Shown one piece after another: positions 54,967 through 62,915 of a stretch of DNA of 64,000 nucleotides. The stretch is from the NCBI RefSeq assembly GCF_041432775.1, contig NZ_JAPWAG010000011.1, positions 15,883 through 79,882 on the forward strand, written 5' to 3'. The notes under the pieces were generated by a model. The model did not search any database. It was given only the letters and a program-made list of their open reading frames with translations, and was not told the origin of the DNA. The position numbers and the translations under genes are program-made. Each line of letters starts with the position of its first letter. Position 1 is the stretch's first letter. The DNA is from Pauljensenia sp902373545. Lineage in GTDB: Bacteria > Actinomycetota > Actinomycetes > Actinomycetales > Actinomycetaceae.

Positions 54967-56886
54967 TCAGCGGTTGGCGCGGCGCTCGCGAGCGGCGATC
55001 TTGAAGCGTTCCTGGGCATCCAGGACGACCTTGCGCACGCGCACGGCCTCCGGGGTGACCTCGACGCACTCGTCGTTGGCCGCAAACTCGAGGGATTCTT
55101 CGAGGGTGAGCTTGCGCGAGGGGGTCAGCGACTCGTACACGTCGGCGGTGGCGCTGCGCGTGTTGGTCTGCTTCTTCTCGCGGCAGATGTTCACGTCCAT
55201 GTCCTCGCCGCGCGGGTTTTCGCCCACGACCTGGCCCTCGTAGACCTCGGAGGAGGGCTCGACGATGAAGGAGCCGCGCTCCTGCAGGTTCGTCATGGCG
55301 TAGGGGGTGGCCTGGCCTGCGCGGTCGGCGACGAGGGAGCCGGTGAGGCGCTGCTCGATGGTGCCCTGCCAGGGGGCGTAGCCCTCGGAGATGGACGAGG
55401 CGATGCCGGTGCCGCGCGTTTCGGTGAGGAAGCGCGTGCGGAAGCCGATGAGGCCGCGGGCGGGGACGACGAACTCCAGGCGGATCCAGCCCGAGCCGTG
55501 GTTCGCCATGGTCTCCATGCGGCCCTTACGGGCGGCCATGAGCTGCGTGATGGCACCGAGGTACTCTTCGGGGATGTCGATCGTCATGCGCTCCATCGGC
55601 TCGCTGAGGACGCCGTCGATCTCCTTGGTGACGACCTGCGGCTTGCCGACGGTGAGCTCGAAGCCCTCGCGGCGCATCTGCTCCACGAGGATCGCCAGGG
55701 CGAGTTCGCCACGGCCCTGGACCTCCCAGGCGTCGGGACGCTCGGTGGGCAGGACCTTCAGGGACACGTTGCCGATGAGTTCGCGGTCAAGGCGGTCCTT
55801 GACCTGGCGGGCGGTGACCTTGGCGCCCTTGACGCGACCGGCCATCGGCGAGGTGTTGATGCCGATGGTCATGGAGATGGCCGGGTCGTCGACGGTGATG
55901 AGCGGGAGGGGGCGCGGATCCTCGAGGTCGACGAGGGACTCGCCGATCATGATGTCCTCGATGCCGGCGACGGCGACGATGTCGCCGGGGGCGGCGGAGT
56001 CGGTGGACACGCGCTCGAGGCCTTCGGTGGCCAGCAGCTCGGAGATGTGCACGCGCTGGATGGTGCCGTCGTGGCGGGCAAGTCCCACGTCGGCGCCCTT
56101 CTTCAGGGTGCCGTTGTGGATGCGCAGCAGAGCCAGACGGCCCAGGAACGGCGAGGCGTCCAGGTTGGTGACGTGGGCCTGCAGCGGCATGTCCTCGTCG
56201 AAGCTGGGGCCGGGGATGCGGTTCAGGATGGTCTCGAAGAGGGGCTCGAGGTCCTCGGTGGGCAGCTGGCCGTCGCCGGGGTTGTCCAGGGAGCACTTGC
56301 CGGCCTTGGCCGAGGCGTAGACGACGGGGACGTCCATGAGGGAGTCCACGTCGATGTCGATGCCCTCGTTCATGAGGTCTTCACCCAGGGAGAGCAGCAG
56401 GTCGGTCGTCTCGGAGACGACCTCGTCGATACGCGAGTCGGGGCGGTCAACCTTGTTGACGACGACGATAACGGGCAGGTGGGCCTGGAGGGCCTTGCGC
56501 AGCACGAAGCGGGTCTGAGGGAGCGGGCCCTCGGAGGCGTCAACCATGAGGACGACGCCGTCAACCATCGACAGGCCTCGCTCGACCTCGCCGCCGAAGT
56601 CGGCGTGACCGGGGGTGTCAATGACGTTAATGGTGACGCCGTCCTGAAGGCCCAGGTCCTGAGCGGCGGGGCCGGTGTAGTGGACGGCGGTGTTCTTGGC
56701 GAGAATGGTGATGCCCTTTTCTCGCTCGAGATCGCCGGAGTCCATGACGCGCTCGCCGGTCTTTTCGACCGTGTCGCGCTCGGAGAACGCTCCGGACTGC
56801 CAGAGCATTGCGTCAACCAGCGTGGTCTTTCCGTGATCGACGTGCGCGACGATCGCGACGTTTCGCAGGTCGGGACGCGTGGACAT
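54967..56886 (-). CDS. typA: Ribosome-associated translational GTPase TypA/BipA
   Basis: The 639-residue GTPase starts RPDLRNVAIVAHVDHGKTT (G1), with DTPGHADFGGEVERGLSMVD (G3) and NKVDRPD (G4). These are followed by EF-G-like domains II, III and V and a TypA-specific C-terminal domain (SITERVEVTPEAVRVRK-like end with KTNTRSATADVYESL). TypA binds ribosomes under stress and helps assembly. ATG 56886 gives the canonical N terminus; in-frame sequence further upstream to 57105 is not conserved. Confidence 0.96.
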   Translation of the reverse strand: MSTRPDLRNVAIVAHVDHGKTTLVDAMLWQSGAFSERDTVEKTGERVMDSGDLEREKGITILAKNTAVHYTGPAAQDLGLQDGVTINVIDTPGHADFGGEVERGLSMVDGVVLMVDASEGPLPQTRFVLRKALQAHLPVIVVVNKVDRPDSRIDEVVSETTDLLLSLGEDLMNEGIDIDVDSLMDVPVVYASAKAGKCSLDNPGDGQLPTEDLEPLFETILNRIPGPSFDEDMPLQAHVTNLDASPFLGRLALLRIHNGTLKKGADVGLARHDGTIQRVHISELLATEGLERVSTDSAAPGDIVAVAGIEDIMIGESLVDLEDPRPLPLITVDDPAISMTIGINTSPMAGRVKGAKVTARQVKDRLDRELIGNVSLKVLPTERPDAWEVQGRGELALAILVEQMRREGFELTVGKPQVVTKEIDGVLSEPMERMTIDIPEEYLGAITQLMAARKGRMETMANHGSGWIRLEFVVPARGLIGFRTRFLTETRGTGIASSISEGYAPWQGTIEQRLTGSLVADRAGQATPYAMTNLQERGSFIVEPSSEVYEGQVVGENPRGEDMDVNICREKKQTNTRSATADVYESLTPSRKLTLEESLEFAANDECVEVTPEAVRVRKVVLDAQERFKIAARERRANR

Positions 56887-57113
56887 ATCTGGACTCCTCA
56901 AATGTGGACACCTATTATTGCGTGTGATGGGGCACAGAAGCCCCTTGGACATTCGGCCGACTGACCGATTCCACGCACATACCTCTCCAGAATATCGGCA
57001 TACGGAGGGCCAATGCGCACGCCACCCTGCGACATCCACCACGTCATCTACCCACCCACCTGGACCATTCGGTCTATTTGCTGCAAAACTATCCATGCAC
57101 TTCACTGATCACT

Positions 57114-57968
57114 ATGAGCGATATCGCCACCCTCTCAGCAACCGTTCCCTCCTCCTCAACGCAGATCACCCCCTTCGGTGCCCACCTCCTGTCGTGGCGC
57201 CCAACGGATGAAGAGGACGTCCTGTGGCTGTCCTCGCGCGCCGTCTTAGACGGCACGAAGGCGATCCGCGGCGGCGTTCCCCTGTGCTTGCCCTGGTTTG
57301 GCAGCCCCGAGGACTCCCCGTCGCGTCCCGGTCCGGGAGCCGGCGCCCACGGCTTTGCACGCACCTCGACGTGGACGCTCCTGGCCTCCACGCAACCCGC
57401 GAACGACGCCCCGGCCTCGTTCTCTTTCGAGCTGCACCACACGGGCGAGACCTCCGCGCTCTACCCTCATTCCTTCTGCGCGCGCCTGGACGTCCTTGCG
57501 GGTTCCGAGCTGAACATGACCCTGACCCTGACGAACGAGGACGACCACCCCTTCGCGATCGAGGCCGCCATGCACACCTACCTGCGGGTCGGCGACGTCA
57601 AGGACGTGACGGTTGAGGGCCTGGACGGCGAGCGCTACTTCGATAAAGTCCGAGGCCGCTACTCCACGCAGTGCGGGGACCTGAGCTTCGTGGGATTCAC
57701 GGACCGCGTGTACACAACGACCCAGCAGGTTCAGGTGATCGATCCGAAGCTTGATCGGCGCATCATCGTCGACAAGAACGGCTCGGGTTCGACGATCGTG
57801 TGGAATCCCTGGTCGGCCGGGGCGGCTGGCATGAGCGACGTGGGCGAAGGCGAATGGCAGAACTTCGTGTGCGTCGAGACCGCCGCAGTGCGCGAGCGTG
57901 CGCTGACGCTGTGGCCGGGCCACCCCCACATCATGACGCAGACCCTTGCCGTGGAGACGATCAACTGA
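57114..57968 (+). CDS. D-hexose-6-phosphate mutarotase (aldose 1-epimerase family)
   Basis: The 284-residue protein has FGAHLLSWRP, the GGVPLCLPWFG segment, AHGFARTSTW (catalytic His region), EAAMHTYLRVGD and NFVCVETA (catalytic Glu region), as in YeaD-type mutarotases. It interconverts alpha and beta anomers of hexose-6-phosphates. ATG 57114 gives the family's usual beginning; no clear ribosome site is visible. The 13-mer occurs at 57408-57420 in the sense orientation. Confidence 0.9.
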   Translation: MSDIATLSATVPSSSTQITPFGAHLLSWRPTDEEDVLWLSSRAVLDGTKAIRGGVPLCLPWFGSPEDSPSRPGPGAGAHGFARTSTWTLLASTQPANDAPASFSFELHHTGETSALYPHSFCARLDVLAGSELNMTLTLTNEDDHPFAIEAAMHTYLRVGDVKDVTVEGLDGERYFDKVRGRYSTQCGDLSFVGFTDRVYTTTQQVQVIDPKLDRRIIVDKNGSGSTIVWNPWSAGAAGMSDVGEGEWQNFVCVETAAVRERALTLWPGHPHIMTQTLAVETIN

Positions 57969-58015
57969 GGCGGGCGCGGGTAGGATTGATGGCAGCTCCG
58001 ACCAGAAAGGCCCCC

Positions 58016-58594
58016 ATGGCTCTCACCTCAGCGATCGCGTCCGCGTACCTGTCTCTTTCCCGGTGGAAGCTGTCCACGCAGCCCCTGCCGGACAAGGTCA
58101 TCGTCATCGGCGCCCCGCACACGTCGAATTGGGACGGTGTCTTCATGGCGATTTCCATGTGGAAGTCCGGGCGCACGTTCTCCTTCCTGGTGAAGGATTC
58201 CGTCGTCAAGGCCCCGGTGCTGGGTTGGTTCGTCAAGAAGATCGGCGCGGTTCCCGTGGAGCGCAGCGCCGCGCACGGCCTGGTCGAGCAGGTCGTGCAG
58301 CGTATCCGCGAGTCCGACTCCTTTACCCTGTGCATTACTCCGAAGGGCACGCGCTCGCCGCGTGAGTTCTGGAAGTCCGGCTTTTACCGCATTGCCATGG
58401 AGGCGGACGTCCCGATTCAGCTGGGCTTCATCGACCGCAACACCCGCACGTTCGGCTGGGGTCCGACGTATCGTCTGACGGGCGACGTGCGCGCCGACAT
58501 GGACGTGATCCGCGCGTTTTACGCGGACAAGGTGGGCGTCAAGCCCTCCAAGACGTCGGTTCCTCGCCTACGCGCCGAGGACGAGGCCGCGTGA
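58016..58594 (+). CDS. Lysophospholipid acyltransferase-family protein (PlsC-like)
   Basis: The 192-residue protein has the acyltransferase HX4D motif in APHTSNWDG, the FFVK-like FLVKDSVVKAPVLGWFVKKIGAVPVER segment and the acceptor loop ITPKGTRSPREFWKSGFYRIA. The canonical EGTRS motif reads PKGTRS, a form common in short actinobacterial and other homologues. A substrate cannot be named. ATG 58016 has AGAAAGG six bases upstream; ATG 57989 is in frame but only 5 bases after a TAGGAT -10-like box. Confidence 0.85.
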   Translation: MALTSAIASAYLSLSRWKLSTQPLPDKVIVIGAPHTSNWDGVFMAISMWKSGRTFSFLVKDSVVKAPVLGWFVKKIGAVPVERSAAHGLVEQVVQRIRESDSFTLCITPKGTRSPREFWKSGFYRIAMEADVPIQLGFIDRNTRTFGWGPTYRLTGDVRADMDVIRAFYADKVGVKPSKTSVPRLRAEDEAA

Positions 58595-59592
58595 GGTTCG
58601 CCCGCATCCTGTCCTGCGCGGTGGGCACGGTCGCGCTGTGCGCGCTCGGGGCGCCCGCCTTCGCGGATGAGGCGACCCCGATCCACCTTGTGGAGGTCTA
58701 CGACGTCACGCCGGGCGTCAGCGCGACACACGAGGTGACGCTGTCGACGAGCCAGCCGTTGCTCGGCGAGCAGTGCCAGTCGATGGGCACGGGTGCGCGC
58801 GCATCCTCCACCGTGTCGGTTGACGTCGATGGCGTGGCGGGGTGCCGCTTCACGTGGGTGCTGGAGGATGCCGGCGCCGAGATCGTGACGGTCGACGATG
58901 GCGGCGTGTTCCATTTTCATTCTGTTTCCGCCTCCCTGTTGGAGGGTTTTTCTTCCCCGGAGGCGGTTGCCACGATCGAGTCCGTGACGCTGGTGGCTCA
59001 CGCCTCCGAGATTGTGGAGGCCTCCCACGGCGGCGTCATCTCCTCCGCGGGCGCGTCCACGCGGACGGACGCGTCCACGGTGACGTGGACGAATGTGCGC
59101 GATGACGTCAGTGCGGTGGGCACGGTCAGCCCGGACGCGGCGGATCTGGCCGCTTCTCCTTCCCCCTCGCCCACTGCTCCGGTGTCCACTACCGCTTCTT
59201 CGCAACGAGGCGGGGGTTCCTCGCGCTCGTCTCTGGCCATGATTGCGGGGATCACCGGCGCGGTCCTCGCCCTCGCCCTTGTCGGTGCACTCGTGCGCTG
59301 GTCCGCCAGGTCTCGCCGCGCCGCGGCCGACGCGCAATTCGAGCATGACGCGGCAATGCGCGCCGCCCAGCGCCAGCTGGCCATGGGAGCCGACGAGGCC
59401 TCGGCCCCCTACGCCGCCCCCGTTCCCATCTCGGACCGGCCGGCCCCGGAGCCTCCCCCTGCCGCTGCGCCCCCGGCGCCGCAGGCCGTTTCTCCCTCGG
59501 ACGTGCCCCCGACACCGGACCACTCCCCCGTCGACGCGCCCCCGGCGCCGAGGGTCGATCAGCGCTTCGCGCCGCCTCCCCCGGCCCCCTGA
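58591..59592 (+). CDS. Exported single-pass membrane protein (LppM-like extracellular domain)
   Basis: The 333-residue protein has an N-terminal signal peptide (LSCAVGTVALCALGAPAFA). An extracellular domain follows (about 25-175) with a Cys pair and STVTWTNVRDDVSAVG, reminiscent of mycobacterial LppM. One membrane helix (SLAMIAGITGAVLALALVGALV) near 211-232 and a Pro/Ala-rich cytoplasmic tail complete it. Unlike LppM it has no lipobox. GTG start overlaps the acyltransferase stop (GTGA), linking the two. The signal-peptide/one-helix/Pro-rich-tail layout resembles the gene at 62916. Confidence 0.65.
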   Translation: MRFARILSCAVGTVALCALGAPAFADEATPIHLVEVYDVTPGVSATHEVTLSTSQPLLGEQCQSMGTGARASSTVSVDVDGVAGCRFTWVLEDAGAEIVTVDDGGVFHFHSVSASLLEGFSSPEAVATIESVTLVAHASEIVEASHGGVISSAGASTRTDASTVTWTNVRDDVSAVGTVSPDAADLAASPSPSPTAPVSTTASSQRGGGSSRSSLAMIAGITGAVLALALVGALVRWSARSRRAAADAQFEHDAAMRAAQRQLAMGADEASAPYAAPVPISDRPAPEPPPAAAPPAPQAVSPSDVPPTPDHSPVDAPPAPRVDQRFAPPPPAP

Positions 59593-59616
59593 TGAGGTGC
59601 GCGCTCGGCGCACGGC

Positions 59617-59648
59617 GGCCCCGGCCTCGTCCCTTCGAGGCTGGGGCC
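59617..59648. terminator. Bidirectional terminator between LppM-like gene and glutamine synthetase homologue
   Basis: GGCCCCGGCCTCG (59617-59629) pairs with CGAGGCTGGGGCC (59636-59648) in a 13-bp stem with one G-U pair and the loop TCCCTT. The left arm contains the recurrent 13-mer in the sense orientation. Confidence 0.85.
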
Positions 59649-59654
59649 GTGCTG

Positions 59655-61148
59655 CTACCCGATGTGGAAGTAACGCTCGACGAGCTCTTCGACTGAGACG
59701 CGCGAGTCGGCCAGGTCGTCGCGCAGGTGCATATCGCCCAGGTCCACCAGGCGCCCGGCCCACGAGTCGATGAGACCGGCCGGGAAGACGCCGCCCTCCT
59801 CGTAATCGTCGCGCTGGGCGAGCAGGCGACCGGCGGCCTCGAAGCAGGAGGAGGGAAGCTGGTCAAGCCCCGGGGTCTGCGAGGCGTCGCCGTCAACTTT
59901 GCGCGCACGCGCGAACTGCGCCATGCCCGGGCGCGTCAGACCGATGCGCGCGGCCACCGTAATACCGGCAAGGAGCAGGTGGATGGCAGCCGAGCCATCT
60001 GGACTGCGCAGCTCGATGGTCTGGGAATCATTGGGCAGGTTCGCGATGGGAGGCTCCCCCGGGTTCGCGTCGCGGAACATCGAGTCGTCGATGTTCTGCC
60101 ATCCGAGGGGCACGCGCACGAGGACCGAGCGGTTGCGATCGCCCCAGCAGATCGCGGTCGGTGCCTCCTGGTGGGGCACGAGGCGCAGGAACGACGTGGG
60201 CACGGTGTTACCGAAGGCGGTCAGCGAGGCCGCGTGGGAGAGGTAGCCTCCGATGACCTTGAGCGCGTCCTCGGTCAGGCCGGATCCGGTGGAGAACTGG
60301 TTAACCCCATCCTTGACGAGGCGGGTGTGGAAGTGCATGCCGGAACCGGCTTGTCCCACCGCGATCTTGGGCGAGAAAGACACCTCGATTCCATAGGAGT
60401 GGGCGACCTTGCGCAGCACCCACTTGGCCAGCACCATCTGATCGGCCGCGTCGCACACGTCCACGGGCAAGAATTCGATTTCCTGCTGGATCATCTGACG
60501 CCCGTCCGCAACGAAGTTACCGACCTCCGAGTGGGCATACTTGACGGCGCAGCCCATGCTCACCAGGTGTGCCAGGGTCTCCGTTCGCACGTCCTCCCAC
60601 TTCGAGAAGGGGCCGGACTCGTGGTAGCCGCGCTGCGGTTCGACGCGGAAGAGGGTGTCCTCCGGCGAGAACAGGTAGTATTCGAGCTCGCCGAGCGCCT
60701 CCAGGGTGGCACCCGTCTGCGCCTGGAGGGCGCGCTGGGCCTTGCGCAGGATCTCCTGCGGTGCCGAGGCGAGGGGCGCGCCGCTCACGTCGTAGAAGCC
60801 ACACAGGAACTCCACCGTGGGCAGCACCGAAAAGGGGCTCAGGAAGGCTGTCGACAGGCGAGGGACCACGTAGAGGTCCGAGGAGGTCGCCTCGACGAAG
60901 CTGAACAGGGAGGATCCGTCGACGCGTTCGCCGAGCGTGAGGACACGATCGAGGTGCGCTTTGGACTGAATCGCAAAATTGAGGGTTTTGAGGCGCCCAT
61001 CCCCACCGACGTAGCGAAGGTTCACCATCGAGATCCGATTGTCTTCGATATAGCCGATGATGTCAGCCTTCGTGAACTCCTTGGCAGGCTTTCCGAGCGC
61101 CTGAACGAGGGGGTTCGGGTTGAGGGAGACGGTGTCGGTCGAAAGCAT
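59655..61148 (-). CDS. Glutamine synthetase family protein
   Basis: The 497-residue protein has GS features in order: EYYLFS (metal Glu region), SEVGNFVADGRQMIQQEIEF, GSGMHFH (metal-binding His and Glu neighbourhood), and NTVPTSFLRLVPHQEAPTAICWGDRNRSVLVRVP. It has no canonical NRSACIRIP adenylylation-site surroundings (KxLY) in the usual place. It may be a secondary glutamine synthetase or a gamma-glutamyl ligase of GlnA-like type rather than the main GlnA. ATG 61148 has AGGAGTGTGAG upstream. It is convergent with the LppM-like gene. Confidence 0.88.
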   Translation of the reverse strand: MLSTDTVSLNPNPLVQALGKPAKEFTKADIIGYIEDNRISMVNLRYVGGDGRLKTLNFAIQSKAHLDRVLTLGERVDGSSLFSFVEATSSDLYVVPRLSTAFLSPFSVLPTVEFLCGFYDVSGAPLASAPQEILRKAQRALQAQTGATLEALGELEYYLFSPEDTLFRVEPQRGYHESGPFSKWEDVRTETLAHLVSMGCAVKYAHSEVGNFVADGRQMIQQEIEFLPVDVCDAADQMVLAKWVLRKVAHSYGIEVSFSPKIAVGQAGSGMHFHTRLVKDGVNQFSTGSGLTEDALKVIGGYLSHAASLTAFGNTVPTSFLRLVPHQEAPTAICWGDRNRSVLVRVPLGWQNIDDSMFRDANPGEPPIANLPNDSQTIELRSPDGSAAIHLLLAGITVAARIGLTRPGMAQFARARKVDGDASQTPGLDQLPSSCFEAAGRLLAQRDDYEEGGVFPAGLIDSWAGRLVDLGDMHLRDDLADSRVSVEELVERYFHIG

Positions 61149-61346
61149 CTCACACTCCTCATTGAGAATGACTTGTTTCACATGATTATGTCACACATGG
61201 CCCACACTCAACAGTTCTGACCCCGCCTCCCTCGAATTCGTCGAGGCCGCGTTCCACCGCGCGTGCAAGCTATTCCCCTCATCGAAGGCGAGAGAGCCGA
61301 GCGCGGCCACACCGTCCCCTACTGGCGTGCGCATCGGGCATGAGTA

Positions 61347-61377
61347 AGGGCCGCGTACCAATACGGCACGCGGCCCT
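61347..61377 (-). terminator. Terminator downstream of merR
   Basis: AGGGCCGCGT (61347-61356) and ACGCGGCCCT (61368-61377) form a perfect 10-bp stem 56 bp past the merR stop. It could also shield the promoter of the glutamine synthetase homologue from read-through. Confidence 0.65.
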
Positions 61378-61433
61378 GTGCCCCCTAGCGGGGCGAGGTT
61401 CGGAGCAGGCGGTGAACCCACCCCACTAGGTCC

Positions 61434-61898
61434 TTATGACCGAGGGGTCCAGAGTTTCAGGCGCTCAGCGAGCTCACGGGCTCGAGTATCCAAGCGCTCA
61501 GCTTCTAGCGCATCCCCACTTTTGATCGCACGCCAGTACTCAACTTTTGTGCGCAAGAACTCACGTCGCAGCTCGATAATCTGCGCCTCCTCCTGGAGGC
61601 GCGCATCCTGCTGCTCAAGAAGGGAAATGAATTCGGAAATATCCCGATCGCCACCCAACCCCGAGCGCACGAACTCGCGCATATCAGCAATAGCCATACC
61701 AGAGGCGGAGAGGCACGCGACCGACGTCAGCAACTCCAGGTCACCCTCCGTGTAGATACGGTGGCCACTGGAAGGATCGCGAGCGATGGCAGGGATGACG
61801 CCAACTTCCTCGTAATAGCGCAGCGTGGAGGGGGGTAGGCCAACAAGCGCCGCTACCTCTTTAATAGAGTACGTGCGCCCGGAGCCTGTTCCTGCCAT
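61434..61898 (-). CDS. MerR family transcriptional regulator
   Basis: The 154-residue regulator has a MerR DNA-binding domain at the N terminus (YSIKEVAALVGLPPSTLRYYEEVGVIP; RDPSSGHRIYTEGDLELL) and a long coiled-coil dimerisation helix from about 80 to 140. No Cys-rich metal-binding loop is present, so a metal sensor is unlikely. A stretched-spacer promoter with a palindromic operator lies directly upstream of the start, indicating autoregulation. The target genes are not evident; the divergent neighbour is a GNAT acetyltransferase gene on the same strand. Confidence 0.94.
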   Translation of the reverse strand: MAGTGSGRTYSIKEVAALVGLPPSTLRYYEEVGVIPAIARDPSSGHRIYTEGDLELLTSVACLSASGMAIADMREFVRSGLGGDRDISEFISLLEQQDARLQEEAQIIELRREFLRTKVEYWRAIKSGDALEAERLDTRARELAERLKLWTPRS

Positions 61899-61904
61899 GA
61901 CTTC

Positions 61905-61935
61905 ACCCTAAAAGACCTCAAGTCCTTGAAGTCAA
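61905..61935 (-). promoter_or_regulatory. MerR-type operator/promoter with 19-bp spacer
   Basis: On the minus strand TTGACT (plus 61930-61935) and TAGGGT (plus 61905-61910) are 19 bp apart. The spacer overlaps a near-perfect palindrome GACTTCAAG-GA-CTTGAGGTC (61914-61933, one mismatch). This over-long spacer with an internal dyad is the hallmark of promoters twisted open by MerR proteins. Confidence 0.8.
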
Positions 61936-62045
61936 ACGGAACCAGGGGACGTGCATCACGCGCCGCGACCTGCGCAAAGAGATCATGCGCGACCGCCCGA
62001 CGAGGGCTCAGGCAGCAGCGGCGATACTGACTAACCTTCGCTCAC

Positions 62046-62672
62046 TCAGAGCAGCTTCGCTTCCTTCTGAAAGGCCCAGATCGGACAGGTCTGCCCCCTC
62101 AGAGACGTGCTCCCACGATCCAGGAGCTCGCACCCGCCATTCAAATAGAAACGCGCGTTGGATTCCGTCGATGTCACGAACCCATACGCGCGCCCGCCTC
62201 TCTTTGCCACAAAGTCGGGAAGCACCTTGGCGACAAGCCAACGCCCCACGCCCCGACCCCGCATGCGCCGGTCGACCGAGAGGATCTCGAGATACCAGTC
62301 GAAGTCACCCGCATCGAGGGCGTACTGATCGCCAAGGTCGGCCGCATCCGAAAAGTCCATGAGCAGCCGAGGAGTCCCGTAGCGGAAGAGCTGATAACCG
62401 CCAGCAAAGAAGTTAGGCCAGAAGCCGATCGGCCGATCATGCATGAGCGCGACGCCAACGACGTCCCCTTCATGCTCGACAACGAGGGCATTCCTGTACT
62501 CCACGTAGGCTTTCGCCATCATGCGATTGAGCAGGCTCAGACATTGCGGGTAATGCTCCGCGCGGTAGAGATGGGGTTGAAGCATCACATGGAAGGGATA
62601 ATCCAAGAACCCTTCCGTGATAATGCGTGTCATTTCTGGGATATCTGCGTTTGTCGCAGGTCGACACTTCAC
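62046..62672 (-). CDS. GNAT family N-acetyltransferase
   Basis: The 208-residue protein has GNAT elements: CRPATNADIPEMTRIITEGF at the N terminus, EHEGDVVGVALM, SVDRRMRGRGVGRWLVAKVL (acetyl-CoA motif RxxGxG/A) and ESNARFYLNGGCE. The substrate is unknown. GTG 62672 is chosen because GGAGG lies seven bases upstream; an in-frame ATG at 62741 has no ribosome site. The gene lies upstream of merR in the same orientation with a 147-bp gap. Confidence 0.86.
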   Translation of the reverse strand: MKCRPATNADIPEMTRIITEGFLDYPFHVMLQPHLYRAEHYPQCLSLLNRMMAKAYVEYRNALVVEHEGDVVGVALMHDRPIGFWPNFFAGGYQLFRYGTPRLLMDFSDAADLGDQYALDAGDFDWYLEILSVDRRMRGRGVGRWLVAKVLPDFVAKRGGRAYGFVTSTESNARFYLNGGCELLDRGSTSLRGQTCPIWAFQKEAKLL

Positions 62673-62915
62673 AGCGCCCCTCCTCGATCGTACGTCATAA
62701 CACCTCGCAGCTGGATCGAAAACCTGACTGTAGGTAGACACTCGTCATCCTACGCGAAAGAGCCCCCGCGCACCTTGTCAGTTAACCCCTCCAGCCTTTG
62801 ACAGACGCCATTCATTCCTTTGACATTCGGTCAGATAATCTCGGCGCACTGTTTCCTCGTTGCTTTGAGCGCTCGAACAGACGATAATCGAGTGACCAAT
62901 CGTCAGGAGGATTGC

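Noticed and set aside
61141..61200. A CRP-like site (TGTGACATAATCATGTGA) before the glutamine synthetase homologue
   Set aside because: The half-sites are direct, not inverted, repeats, so they do not form a CRP palindrome.
61182..61433. A 76-codon minus-strand frame upstream of the glutamine synthetase homologue
   Set aside because: No ribosome site or recognisable motif, and it crosses a terminator hairpin.
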